Source: Vampirovibrio chlorellavorus
Lineage (GTDB): Bacteria; Cyanobacteriota; Vampirovibrionia; Vampirovibrionales; Vampirovibrionaceae
Assembly (NCBI GenBank): GCA_903866275.1
Contig: CAIPMU010000007.1
Span: forward strand, 35,372 to 99,371
Reading direction: 5' to 3'
Length of the DNA stretch: 64,000 nucleotides
The position numbers and the translations under genes were made by a program. This document shows, piece after piece, positions 15,709-24,571 of this stretch; position 1 is the first letter of the stretch, and each line of letters starts with the position of its first letter. The notes under the pieces are model-generated. The model had not been told where the DNA came from, searched no databases, and worked only from the letters and a program-made list of their open reading frames with translations.

Positions 15709-17103
15709 ATGCCTCAAGTTTTCCCATTTCGCGGTCTGCGTTACAACCTGGAAAAACTGGCAGCCCAGGGCCAGTCCCTGAATTCGGTGGCCACCCCGCC
15801 CTATGATGTGATCAATGAGGCCCAACAGGTGGCCTTTGCCGAAAAGCACCCGGCCAATTTCATCCGGGTGGATTTAAACCCCAAAACCCCGCAAGACAAC
15901 GCGCAAAACAACCCATACACTCGCGCGGGCCAATTCATTCAGCAGTGGGAAACCGAGCAGACCCTGATTGGAGAAGCCAGCCCCGCCATTTACGCCTATT
16001 CTCAAAGCTGGCAGGAAGGCACCGAGCACATTGAGCGCAAAGGGGCCATTGTACTGCTCAAGCTGGAGCAGTTTGAAAGCGGCCAAGTACTACCTCATGA
16101 GCATACCCTGAAGGGCCCCAAGCAAGACCGCATCCAACTGATGCGAAGCACCCTGTGCAGCCTGAGCCAGGTCTTCATGATCTATAGCGACCCGGCTCGC
16201 ACCCTGGAGACGTTACTGTACCCCACCGCGCCCACTGAAAACAGCGACTGGGCCGAAGCCACCGACGCCGATGGCGTGGTGCATCGCTTCAAACCCGTGA
16301 CGGATGAGGCGGTGATTGGCAAAATTCAAGCGCTCTTGCAGGATAAACCCTTACTGATCGCCGATGGACACCACCGTTACGAAACCGCGCTGGCCTACCA
16401 ACAGGAAGTCCGCGAGCAACTCAAGGCCAAGACCGGGCAAGAACCCCTCGCAGGCAGTCTCCTCTCGGATTACGCCATGATTTTCGTGACCAACATGGAT
16501 GATCCGGGGCTGAAAGTGTACCCTACTCACCGGATTCTCTACGGCTGGCCGAAAGGCTGGGATGCCCAGCGCTTTGAAGCCGAGCTGTTCCAGCGGTATG
16601 ACGTGGTGACTGAGGGCGAAACCTTCAGCTACCGCCGCGCGGGCACCGAGGAACTCCTCAAGCTCCGCCTCAAGCCCGAAGCACAACCCGCCAATCTGCC
16701 GCCCCTACTGGATATTTATGACGCGGCGCTGCTGGAAGAGACGGTCTTCAAAGGCATCTTCCAGCAACCCGGCGAGGCATTAAAGAATGAACACCTGCTG
16801 GGCTTCTACCGCAACCCGGAAGAGATTGAAGCCCTGTGGAGCAGCGGCAAGGCCGTGGGCGGATTCTTTCTGGCCGCGCCATCCGTAAAACTGGTGCATC
16901 AAATCTGCGAAAGCGGCCACCGCATGCCCCAGAAATCCACTTACTTCTACCCCAAAATCCTCAGTGGACTGGTGATTTACCCCTATCGCCCCTTCACCCA
17001 CGCCGAAGGGCACGCCCTGACCGGTGTACTCCCCCAAGCCCAACCGCTGAACCCTCAAGAGTTTGAGGTACAAGCGCTGGCTTTTAGTCAGCGGCCTTAT
17101 TAA
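15709..17103 (+). CDS. DUF1015 family protein
   Basis: A conserved cytoplasmic protein of 464 residues. DUF1015 hallmarks are the N-terminal PFRGLRYN and VATPPYDVI, then LPHEHTLKGPKQDR, LLIADGHHRYETAL and FVTNMDDPGLKVYPTHRI in the middle, and near the C-terminus the MPQKSTYFYPKILSGLV segment. No enzymatic activity is firmly assigned to the family; the histidine-rich GHHRYET suggests an active site. The start has TGGAGCG eight bases upstream. A hairpin with a T5 tail follows at 17174. Confidence 0.88.
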   Translation: MPQVFPFRGLRYNLEKLAAQGQSLNSVATPPYDVINEAQQVAFAEKHPANFIRVDLNPKTPQDNAQNNPYTRAGQFIQQWETEQTLIGEASPAIYAYSQSWQEGTEHIERKGAIVLLKLEQFESGQVLPHEHTLKGPKQDRIQLMRSTLCSLSQVFMIYSDPARTLETLLYPTAPTENSDWAEATDADGVVHRFKPVTDEAVIGKIQALLQDKPLLIADGHHRYETALAYQQEVREQLKAKTGQEPLAGSLLSDYAMIFVTNMDDPGLKVYPTHRILYGWPKGWDAQRFEAELFQRYDVVTEGETFSYRRAGTEELLKLRLKPEAQPANLPPLLDIYDAALLEETVFKGIFQQPGEALKNEHLLGFYRNPEEIEALWSSGKAVGGFFLAAPSVKLVHQICESGHRMPQKSTYFYPKILSGLVIYPYRPFTHAEGHALTGVLPQAQPLNPQEFEVQALAFSQRPY

Positions 17104-17173
17104 AGGCCAACCCCGCAGCCCCAAGAGGAATGTCAACCCAAATCCTTTCAAACTTCCGCTTGCGTGGAGATAG

Positions 17174-17196
17174 CTATCTTTCATAAGATAGTTTTT
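17174..17196 (+). terminator. hairpin terminator after the DUF1015 gene
   Basis: A 7-base stem CTATCTT/AAGATAG with a TCAT loop is directly followed by TTTTT. The stem is AT-rich, so efficiency may be moderate. It separates the DUF1015 gene from the next small gene. Confidence 0.55.
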
Positions 17197-17232
17197 ACAC
17201 CCTAAAATAACTTCAAGGAGTGGCCTCGCCGC

Positions 17233-17487
17233 ATGAGCTCAACTGTTGAACCCCTGTCCCCTGCCGAGAAGCATCGCCGCGCCCAGCACTATGCGCGCCT
17301 GACCTATGCGGGCATCATCCTGACGTTCGTGACGGTGTGCGCCGTGGCCGTGCTGGCCACCATGAACAGCGAGTCCCACAAAGAGACCTTTCAGGCCATT
17401 CATGTGGCCAAGCCAATCTCCTTCTTTGACAGCACCTATGTCGATAAGAAGGCCAAACCAGCGGCATCCAGCCAAGCCAAACCCTAA
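17233..17487 (+). CDS. small single-span membrane protein
   Basis: An 84-residue protein with one hydrophobic segment (AGIILTFVTVCAVAVLATM, residues about 30-48), a charged cytoplasmic N-terminus and a lysine/alanine-rich C-terminus. AAGGAG lies 12 bases before the ATG. I do not recognise the family. It converges on the DNA methyltransferase gene with a 32-bp gap. Confidence 0.6.
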   Translation: MSSTVEPLSPAEKHRRAQHYARLTYAGIILTFVTVCAVAVLATMNSESHKETFQAIHVAKPISFFDSTYVDKKAKPAASSQAKP

Positions 17488-17519
17488 ACGGCCGGATTCC
17501 TGTTCTCGAAGCGACTGCC

Positions 17520-18497
17520 TTACTGGCCTTTGCGGGGCTTGCCCTTCGGCTTTTGCATCACGAACACGTACTCGTGCTTGAAGATATAAAAACCGCCGAC
17601 CAGTGCGCGGTAACGCCACAAGTTGCTCATGCGACCCTTGGCTTTCTCGTTGCCACTAATGTTTTTGACAATAATGCTCTTGGTTTTAAAGCCCACGCGG
17701 TTCATGCGCTCCATACACAAAAAGCCCAGCGGGATCAGCTCGCCATCGGCGTATTTATCGCCAATCACGAGCCCGGCAAAGCGGCCGGGTTCCAGCATGT
17801 CATAACCCAGCTGGCAGACTTTCTCAAACATCTCCAGAAAGTCTTCGGTGGAAGTGGCGTTTGAGAGGTCATTTTCAGAATCCGAGAAACGAATAATATC
17901 GGCATACGGGGGGTGCAGGAACAAAAACTGGGCCGCTTCCCGCTCAAAACCTTTCAAGGCACGCTGAATCGCCCGGCCTGTCCAGTCACCATTGCTGCTA
18001 TCGCCGTTGATGATCCCCACTTGCTCGGCTTTGCCTTGCTCTTCCAGCTTGCTGCGCACGTATTGAGCCATCTCGGCTTTGAGTTCCACACCCACGGCCT
18101 TGCGACCCAGGTTCACCGCCTCAATCGCGGAAGTGCCCGAGCCCAGAAAGAGATCCAGAATGACTTCATCCTGCTTGGTATAACGAGTCAGTAGCTGGGT
18201 CAGGATTTGCGGGACACAGTTTCCATGATAATCCAGCTGATGCCCATTTTGACGATCCCGCCCATTGATTTGCCAGAGGCTGCCGGTCTCAATGTGCTCA
18301 TAATCGCGCCAACGACTGACATCAATGTCGTTGTAGGCCAAAGGCTTGCTCTTCGCCTTTGCGGGCAAAGGCGGGGCAAGCTGTTCACCCTCAGGAGCAT
18401 TCAAAGGCTTAGTCAAAGCCACACCACGGGCCGAGGCGGCATGTGCACTCGTCCGTTTTTTGGAGGCTCGTTTTTTCTTCACTTCAGACTCGCTCAT
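17520..18497 (-). CDS. orphan DNA methyltransferase (amino-methyltransferase type)
   Basis: A site-specific DNA methylase of the N6-adenine/N4-cytosine class. The catalytic motif comes after the target-facing N-terminal part and reads LFLHPPYADIIRFS, an HPPY variant of the usual (D/N/S)PP(Y/W). The SAM-binding motif I is LDLFLGSGTSAIEA. The N-terminal 35 residues are lysine/alanine-rich and basic. No restriction endonuclease gene is adjacent, so it is probably an orphan used for regulation or protection. Its target sequence cannot be read from the protein. The GATC cluster near dnaN is a tempting but untested link. Confidence 0.82.
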   Translation of the reverse strand: MSESEVKKKRASKKRTSAHAASARGVALTKPLNAPEGEQLAPPLPAKAKSKPLAYNDIDVSRWRDYEHIETGSLWQINGRDRQNGHQLDYHGNCVPQILTQLLTRYTKQDEVILDLFLGSGTSAIEAVNLGRKAVGVELKAEMAQYVRSKLEEQGKAEQVGIINGDSSNGDWTGRAIQRALKGFEREAAQFLFLHPPYADIIRFSDSENDLSNATSTEDFLEMFEKVCQLGYDMLEPGRFAGLVIGDKYADGELIPLGFLCMERMNRVGFKTKSIIVKNISGNEKAKGRMSNLWRYRALVGGFYIFKHEYVFVMQKPKGKPRKGQ

Positions 18498-18707
18498 GCT
18501 TCCATCCTAGGGCGTGTTGGCCCGCAAGCACGTCCTTTGAACGGAGGATCGGCGTTTTGAAGCAAGCCCTCCCGCTTTCAAAAAACAAACAAAACCCCAT
18601 GCCCATCCGCGCGATCCGCTTTACATCCCCGGTCAATCCCTTTCGATCCGGGGCGGGTCGATCTAAAATAGAAGATAATTGACAAACGCCAATTCAAGCG
18701 TGAGCCC

Positions 18708-19736
18708 ATGCAAGTCTATCGTTCCGTCTCTGAAATATGCCTCCACGCCTCGGCCTGTGCCTTGGGCATGTTTGATGGCGTGCATGTAGGCCATGTCATG
18801 GTGCTGGAAAACGCCCTGCGAGAGGCTCGCATTCTGGGTGTACCCAGCGTGGTGGTTAGTTTCGCGAATCATCCCCAGTTTTTAATCAGCAAAACGCCCA
18901 CCCAGCTTTTATCGACGCTGGAAGAACGCCTGCAGGCCTTTGAAACCATGGGCTTTGATGCCGCCCTGATTCTGGAGTTTGATGAGTGGCTAAAAAACTT
19001 ACCCGCCGAAGCGTTTATCCGGCTGGTGTTACGGGAGCATTTAGGCGTTCAAAGCGTGACCGTGGGCTACGATCATCGGTTTGGCAAAAACCGGGCCGGA
19101 GATGGGGCCATGCTGCAACACTCCGGTGAAGAGTTCGGCTTTGATGTGCAGATCATTGATCCCGTGCGCATCACCGCCCACGCGGCAGAGGGCGGCGGGC
19201 AAATCGTGAGCAGCACCCTAATTCGCAAACTACTCACCTTTGGCGACATTGAGCAAGCCAATGGTTTATTGGGCAAACCCTATCACCTCACCGGGCTCGT
19301 GGAAAAAGGCGTACAACGGGGACGGGAGCTCGGCTTCCCCACCGCCAATCTGGCCGTGGAAGCCCATCGCCTCATTCCGGGCAATGGCACTTATGGCGGG
19401 ACGGCCCTGCTGAACGGTCAGGTCTATGCGGCTGTTTGCAATATCGGGCTTTGCCCCACCTTTGCCGATCAGACCCAAAAACGGGTGGAAGTGCATCTGC
19501 TAGGCTACGAAGGGCCGCCTTTTTATGATGAGCCCCTGCAAATGACCTTCCTGCAAAAAATCCGGGAGGAACACAAGTTCCCCAGTGTAGATGCCCTCAT
19601 TCAGCAAATTCAACAGGATTGCCAAACCGTGCAGCAACGCTGGACAGTCGATGGCCCTATAATGGCCGCGCCCGATGTGGCTTTAACAAACACTCATTCG
19701 GTGATTGAGCCAGACCCACTAGACACAAATCAATGA
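18708..19736 (+). CDS. ribF: bifunctional riboflavin kinase/FAD synthetase
   Basis: It phosphorylates riboflavin to FMN and adenylylates FMN to FAD. The N-terminal nucleotidyltransferase domain shows LGMFDGVHVGHVMVLENA and the VGYDHRFGKNRAGD segment, and the region ISSTLIRK-like appears as VSSTLIRKLL. The C-terminal kinase domain shows GRELGFPTANLAVE, GTYGGTALLNG and EVHLLGYEG. Full length at 342 residues, with a short extra tail after the kinase domain. Confidence 0.95.
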   Translation: MQVYRSVSEICLHASACALGMFDGVHVGHVMVLENALREARILGVPSVVVSFANHPQFLISKTPTQLLSTLEERLQAFETMGFDAALILEFDEWLKNLPAEAFIRLVLREHLGVQSVTVGYDHRFGKNRAGDGAMLQHSGEEFGFDVQIIDPVRITAHAAEGGGQIVSSTLIRKLLTFGDIEQANGLLGKPYHLTGLVEKGVQRGRELGFPTANLAVEAHRLIPGNGTYGGTALLNGQVYAAVCNIGLCPTFADQTQKRVEVHLLGYEGPPFYDEPLQMTFLQKIREEHKFPSVDALIQQIQQDCQTVQQRWTVDGPIMAAPDVALTNTHSVIEPDPLDTNQ

Positions 19737-19811
19737 TAAAGACGGTTTCGACGTCCTGAAACCACCCTAGTCACTCGAACCATAGCCCTCAAGCCCTTTA
19801 AATTGGAACCG

Positions 19812-20627
19812 ATGATGCAAGTGCTTGTCGAAGAAACTAAAAAACTCCGTCGCGCCTCGGCCAGCATCCGGGACGGGGGCATGATCCATGTCAAAGTGCC
19901 CCGCCACTGGTCTCGGGATCTCAAGCGCAGCGCCATTGAGGAACTGGTGGAACGCCTCCAGCGCAAGGACGCCCAGGAAAAAAAGCTGCTGGACAAAGCC
20001 AGCGATCAGGCCCGCATCACCATTACTACTCAGGCCGAACTGGAGCGCTTTGTCCGCCAGGTTAACGCCGACACCTTTAACGCGCCGCTGGGCAAAGTGC
20101 AGCTGGGCTATTCCCGCTACAATCACTTGGCCCAAGTGAACCTACGCACCAAAACCATGACCGTTTCCAAGTTCTGCTTACAGAATGCCCCTGTAGAGGC
20201 CCTGCGGTATCTGATTATCCATGAGTTAGCCCACTACTATGAATCGGGTCACGGGCCAAATTTCTGGGCGCTGGTGGGTCAGCATGTGCCGGATTATCGT
20301 TTGCAGTCCCGCATCATGAAAGCCTTCCATCATCAGGCCGTGATTGATGATGAAAAAGCGCAAACCCTCACAGAGCCAGACTCCTCGGGCGCCGACAGCA
20401 ACCCGTCCCTGATCCCACCAGCGATCCCACCGTCTCGCCCGCGCCGGAAAAGCCCTTATGCCTCCCCGCCCAGAAATGCCGCTGAAAAAACGGGACAGAA
20501 AACCACGCCTGCTGGCAAGAAACGCGCCGTGAAACAGGCAGCATCACCAGCAGCAAGCCCTGAACACGACAAAACCGGGTTAATACCCGACTTTGTCAAA
20601 CAGTTGCAGTTGTGGATTAACCGTTAA
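19812..20627 (+). CDS. YgjP-like (DUF45) metallopeptidase-fold protein
   Basis: A zincin-like protein of the DUF45/YgjP family with HELAHYYESGHGPNFW (HExxH plus a downstream histidine). It has the usual NVNADTFNAP-type and GYSRYNHLAQVNLRT segments just before. After the metal site, about 90 residues are basic, proline-rich and probably disordered, unlike the compact family members. The ATG at 19812 (or 19815) is used; a TTG three codons earlier is in frame. It follows ribF by about 75 bp. The substrate is unknown. Confidence 0.82.
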   Translation: MMQVLVEETKKLRRASASIRDGGMIHVKVPRHWSRDLKRSAIEELVERLQRKDAQEKKLLDKASDQARITITTQAELERFVRQVNADTFNAPLGKVQLGYSRYNHLAQVNLRTKTMTVSKFCLQNAPVEALRYLIIHELAHYYESGHGPNFWALVGQHVPDYRLQSRIMKAFHHQAVIDDEKAQTLTEPDSSGADSNPSLIPPAIPPSRPRRKSPYASPPRNAAEKTGQKTTPAGKKRAVKQAASPAASPEHDKTGLIPDFVKQLQLWINR

Positions 20628-20675
20628 AGCCCTCCGTACAAGCACTCCAGTGATTGACTTAGGCTTCCCGTCCTC

Positions 20676-21992
20676 TTACTGAGGGGTGGCCTCCTGCTTT
20701 TTGGAGAGCAACGGGTTGCTGGGCTTCCCTTTGTTGGCGTCCAAAGCGGATTTGGCGCTGGCCTGTAAAGCGATTTGCTGATTGATGATGTCGGTCACGG
20801 TCTTGCCCTTGATCATCTCTTCCATCACCGAAATGGCTTTGGTCAGCTGCACGTCTTTTTTGGCCTTGGCGTCCTCCTCGGTCAACTCCACCGAAATATC
20901 CGGCTCAATGCCTTTTTTGTTGATATCGGTATCGTTGGGCGTGAGGTAGCGCTGGGTGGTGATATTCACCCCGGAACCGCCCGGCAGTTGGTTGATTTCC
21001 TGCACCAAGCCCTTACCAAAGCTGCGCTCGCCAATGAGTACGGCGCGCTTGTTATCTTTCAAGGCCCCGCTGAGAATTTCGCTGGCGCTGGCGCTGCCCC
21101 CGTTGATCAGCAAGACCAGCGGTTTTCCGGTAATCACCGAAGGCGTGGAATAACGCACCTCTTTATAGCCATCCCGGTCGACGGTGCTCACAATCGAGCC
21201 GTCTTCCAGGAAGAAATCCGCGATGCGAATGGCATTGGAGAGCAAGCCACCCGGATTGGAGCGTAAATCCAGGATATACCCGCTCTTATTGCCCTCTTCC
21301 TTCAAGGCATTCTGCACTTCCTGGGCCGCATTGCTGCTGAGGAAGGTGGAAAGCTTGATGTAGCCAATATTATTGGGCACCGGCGTACTAAAGGGCGTCG
21401 TCAGGGAGACGGATTTCAGCTTGATCTCATCGCGCACAATATCGTAGAACTTGGGCGCCTTGTCATCCCGCTTGATTTCGAGATGAACTTTGGTGCCTTT
21501 TTCACCGCGAATCAAGTCCGCCGCTTCTTTCACCGACATGCCCTTGGTGTTTTTGCCGTCTATTTCCAGAATTTCATCGTTGGCCTTCAGCCCGGCCTTA
21601 TCGGCAGGGGTATCATCGATGGGCGCAATGACCACCAGCTTGTCATCCCGCACCCCGATTTGAATCCCAATGCCGTACAGGGTCGCTTTAATCGAGCGGC
21701 CTTCCTCGGCGAATTCATCTTTATCCAGAAATCGGGTGTAGCGGTCGTTTAAGCTAGCCAACATGGTTTCAATGCCCACGTTGGCGTCTTCTTCATCTTT
21801 AATCTGGCTATCAAAGCGATGACGCCAAATTCTCCAGTCCTGTCCATTTTTGTCATCGTTGACAAACCGGGCGTTGATCAGTTTCCAGACCTCATCGTAA
21901 AGCGATTGAGGCGTGTAGGCAAAACTCCGCTGCACAGGAACTACCAGAGAAAGCGTCACCAGGAGCGTCGCAAGAATCTTCTTTGTCGTCAT
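20676..21992 (-). CDS. S41 family C-terminal processing peptidase, secreted
   Basis: A tail-specific protease for the periplasm or surface. The ATG at 21992 has GGGA upstream and gives a clean signal peptide (KKILATLLVTLSLVVPVQRSFA, cut in two here: KKILATLLVT then LSLVVPVQRSFA). A PDZ domain follows (GIGIQIGV, DTPADKAG), then the core with GGSASASEI (Ser302) and FGKGLVQ (Lys327), a 25-residue spacing. It is about half identical by eye to the lipoprotein paralogue at 3973-5253 but lacks the lipobox, so the two probably differ in location. The C-terminal tail is Lys/Gln-rich. Confidence 0.92.
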   Translation of the reverse strand: MTTKKILATLLVTLSLVVPVQRSFAYTPQSLYDEVWKLINARFVNDDKNGQDWRIWRHRFDSQIKDEEDANVGIETMLASLNDRYTRFLDKDEFAEEGRSIKATLYGIGIQIGVRDDKLVVIAPIDDTPADKAGLKANDEILEIDGKNTKGMSVKEAADLIRGEKGTKVHLEIKRDDKAPKFYDIVRDEIKLKSVSLTTPFSTPVPNNIGYIKLSTFLSSNAAQEVQNALKEEGNKSGYILDLRSNPGGLLSNAIRIADFFLEDGSIVSTVDRDGYKEVRYSTPSVITGKPLVLLINGGSASASEILSGALKDNKRAVLIGERSFGKGLVQEINQLPGGSGVNITTQRYLTPNDTDINKKGIEPDISVELTEEDAKAKKDVQLTKAISVMEEMIKGKTVTDIINQQIALQASAKSALDANKGKPSNPLLSKKQEATPQ

Positions 21993-22074
21993 CGGTTTCC
22001 CATCCAAATTTATTGGCATTTACAACACACCAGTCTGCACGTTGAATTTCATTATAACGGATTTATCGGAGGTC

Positions 22075-22752
22075 TCACAGGGCCCAATTGATTCCGGGAC
22101 AAAGTCTTTGAATCCAGACTGATGTATTGAAAACCATGATGCCTGCCCCGGCAAACAGCACACTGCTCAAACCAAAAAAGAACAGAACCATCAGGATAAA
22201 CAACCCATATTGACTCAAACTATAGCTATATCGACGCAGTGGCGGACAAAATGTTTCCAGCACATCAAACCCATCCAATGGAGGTAAGGGCAACATGTTC
22301 AGGAGAAACAAGAAAGCGTTCATCAAGGCGGCCAACGAAAAGAACCGCTGAAACCCATCCAACCAAAGAAAAAAATCCCAGCCATGCAGAGTCAAAGCGG
22401 CATTAATCGGCTCTAGTCCCAAAGTCAGGACAACGGATACAGTCATCAACAGCAAGTTGGCAAAAGGTCCGGCAAAACTGACAATCGCCGAACTCCAGCG
22501 ACCGTTCAAGCGGGAGCGGTTCACTGGCGTGGAACCCCAGGCCATCCCAAACAGAACCAGCATCATGATAGAGGTTTGGCCCATATGTACCCGCGGATCC
22601 AGGGTAATGTGCCCCGCCCGTGCTGCTGTATCATCGCCCTGCCATTTCGCGGCCAGCGCATGAAACAGCTCATGGACGCAAATAGAACCAATCACGATCA
22701 ACAACACGCTGCCAAAATAAACCGGATTCTTGAACAGTTGCATCGCAAACAT
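22075..22752 (-). CDS. M50 family (site-2 protease-like) membrane metalloprotease
   Basis: An intramembrane zinc protease of the compact YwhC/Rv-type M50 group. It has HELFHALAAKW (HExxH, residues about 28-32) in the first helix region and NMLPLPPLDG, with the third zinc ligand Asp, near residue 160. There are about six hydrophobic helices and no PDZ domain. The start has GGGAG ten bases upstream, overlapping the end of the DUF721 gene (3-bp gap). It is the last gene of the dnaN-recF-DUF721 strand block. The substrate is unknown. Confidence 0.85.
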   Translation of the reverse strand: MFAMQLFKNPVYFGSVLLIVIGSICVHELFHALAAKWQGDDTAARAGHITLDPRVHMGQTSIMMLVLFGMAWGSTPVNRSRLNGRWSSAIVSFAGPFANLLLMTVSVVLTLGLEPINAALTLHGWDFFLWLDGFQRFFSLAALMNAFLFLLNMLPLPPLDGFDVLETFCPPLRRYSYSLSQYGLFILMVLFFFGLSSVLFAGAGIMVFNTSVWIQRLCPGINWAL

Positions 22753-22755
22753 CGG

Positions 22756-23163
22756 CTACAAGCTCCCCACCACCCATTGAATCTGATCCACGGTGATGCC
22801 CGTTTGAGGTTGAAACCGGTTCAGCGCGTCTTTCAGCACAGAGACCTGAAAGGTTAATTCCGAAGCCAGCGCGGCATTGGCCACTTTCACCAGCAGCACC
22901 ATTTTGTAACCCTGCTTCTTTAAACGAATGGCGCGGGTGCCCTCGGCGGCAACTTTACCGCACAGCCCTTCCACCTGCCGGGGAAACAGGGCCAGCAAGG
23001 CCAGCTCATTGATTTTTTTATCCAGTTGCAGGCCATCACAGACCCCCGGCAACACATTGGCGAGCGAAGATAGAGAACCCACCCGCTGCGGCTTGGCCTT
23101 TTTCTTACGATACGAGTTGGCGTTCGGGTAAGCGTCAGAGTACTCGGAGGGGTGATCGCTCAT
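22756..23163 (-). CDS. DUF721 (DciA-like) protein
   Basis: A 135-residue DUF721 family protein. In many bacteria this family (DciA) interacts with the replicative helicase DnaB, and its gene sits by recF or gyrB. The folded part is the alpha-beta KH-like region: LVKVANAALASELTFQVSVL and the preceding LPRQVEGLCG-like segment. The ATG at 23163 overlaps the recF stop (ATGA) and has GGAGG ten bases upstream, so translation is coupled to recF. Assigning it as the helicase loader is inference from family and position. Confidence 0.75.
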   Translation of the reverse strand: MSDHPSEYSDAYPNANSYRKKKAKPQRVGSLSSLANVLPGVCDGLQLDKKINELALLALFPRQVEGLCGKVAAEGTRAIRLKKQGYKMVLLVKVANAALASELTFQVSVLKDALNRFQPQTGITVDQIQWVVGSL

Positions 23164-24440
23164 AAGGTAGTCGCCTCCCAAGGGGCATTTATCGGGTGAT
23201 GATTGGCGGACAGGGGGCCCGTTTCCTCTGTGAGGATGGCCCCTTGTTGGACCCGGAAAACGGCCATTGCTTCAGGCCGTTTGCCGTCCGGTTGGCGTTC
23301 CAGCAAGGCTTGCCAGGAACTACTGGGGTGGGTGGTGGTGATAAACACCTGACTCTCCGGGTGAATGTGCTCCACCAGCAAGCGTTGGCGATCCGGATCC
23401 AGTTCAGCCATGACATCATCCATCAGCAAGACGGGTGGCTCTTGCAGCTTGGCAGTGAGGCATTTCAGCTCCGTCAACTTCAGAGCCAGCACGATGCTGC
23501 GCTGTTGCCCCTGGCTCCCGTAAGCGTCTGCGGCCATGCCATCCAGCGCAAAGCCAATATCATCGCGGTGCGGGCCAATCAGGGAAGTCCCCCGCCGGAT
23601 TTCATCGGGCATCTTGGCTTCCAGCTGACGGGCCAGAATGAGTTCCAGCACAGTCGCCTCGGGTAATACCGCCCCCGATAAGCCACCATCAAACCCTACT
23701 AGCGGATCGTCCAAGCCTTGGGCCAGACGCAATCCTTCCAGCACAGTGCTTTGATAGGCCATGGTCAAGTGCTCCCGCCCATCGCTCAATTCCAGATAGG
23801 CGATGGCCGCAAAATCCTCAATCATGGCCAGATAGGCCAACCGAGAGGCAATCACTTTAGCCCCGGTGGCGGCAAATTGAATGTTCCAGGCACTGAGGTG
23901 ATCGCGGGAAATATGCTCCTGTGGACCTTTCAGCAGGCGGTTTTTCTGCTGGCGCACCTTTTGGAACTCACTCAGATAGTTCAGGTGGCGTTTGTCATAC
24001 TGCACAATGGCCGCATCCAGCCAGCGACGACGATCGTCTGGTGCCCCGCGCAACAACAGCAAATCCGGGAGGAAAAAGGACACCGTGGGCAAATGGCCCA
24101 ACAGCTCGGAGCGACTGCGCAAGGGGGAGCTATTCACCTTAAACGTAGTCTTGAGGCGCTCATTGTCCAGCTTTATCTGGGCTTCCAAATGCGCACGGCC
24201 CTCGTAATGGTGATTGTGCAACTGGGCCTGTACGCGGGCAAAGGGAGCCCCGGTGCGAATCAATTCGCGATCGGTGCTGGTACGATGCGAACGGGCATGG
24301 CTCAGGAAGTACAAGGCTTCCAGCAGGTTTGTTTTTCCCTGACCGTTATTGCCCAAAAAGATATTCTTGCTGGGCGAAAAGGTCACGTCCAGCGTGGTGT
24401 AGTTTCTAAAATTGGCTAATTGCAGAGACTCAACGCGCAT
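23160..24440 (-). CDS. recF: DNA replication and repair protein RecF
   Basis: An SMC-like ATPase that loads RecA onto gapped DNA. It starts MRVESLQLANFRNY, with Walker A FLGNNGQGKTNLLEAL, the TSLIGPHRDDIGF segment, signature GSQGQQRSIVLAL, and Walker B PPVLLMDDVMAELD. About 426 residues, longer than the usual 360-370 because of an extended C-terminal tail after the D-loop. The ATG at 24440 is chosen at the family start; an in-frame start 30 bases upstream is unsupported. It lies about 130 bp after dnaN on the same strand, the classical dnaN-recF order. Confidence 0.95.
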   Translation of the reverse strand: MRVESLQLANFRNYTTLDVTFSPSKNIFLGNNGQGKTNLLEALYFLSHARSHRTSTDRELIRTGAPFARVQAQLHNHHYEGRAHLEAQIKLDNERLKTTFKVNSSPLRSRSELLGHLPTVSFFLPDLLLLRGAPDDRRRWLDAAIVQYDKRHLNYLSEFQKVRQQKNRLLKGPQEHISRDHLSAWNIQFAATGAKVIASRLAYLAMIEDFAAIAYLELSDGREHLTMAYQSTVLEGLRLAQGLDDPLVGFDGGLSGAVLPEATVLELILARQLEAKMPDEIRRGTSLIGPHRDDIGFALDGMAADAYGSQGQQRSIVLALKLTELKCLTAKLQEPPVLLMDDVMAELDPDRQRLLVEHIHPESQVFITTTHPSSSWQALLERQPDGKRPEAMAVFRVQQGAILTEETGPLSANHHPINAPWEATTL

Positions 24441-24571
24441 GACACCGCCGATTCGGCACACGCCGGACACTGCCTGCCCGTGTCATCGCCGAAAGGGATT
24501 TAAATTTCTAAACGGGTTTCTCAACCGGCCAAAAGAATCAGCCTGAGACTATCCTAGCACCCCGACGGGCT

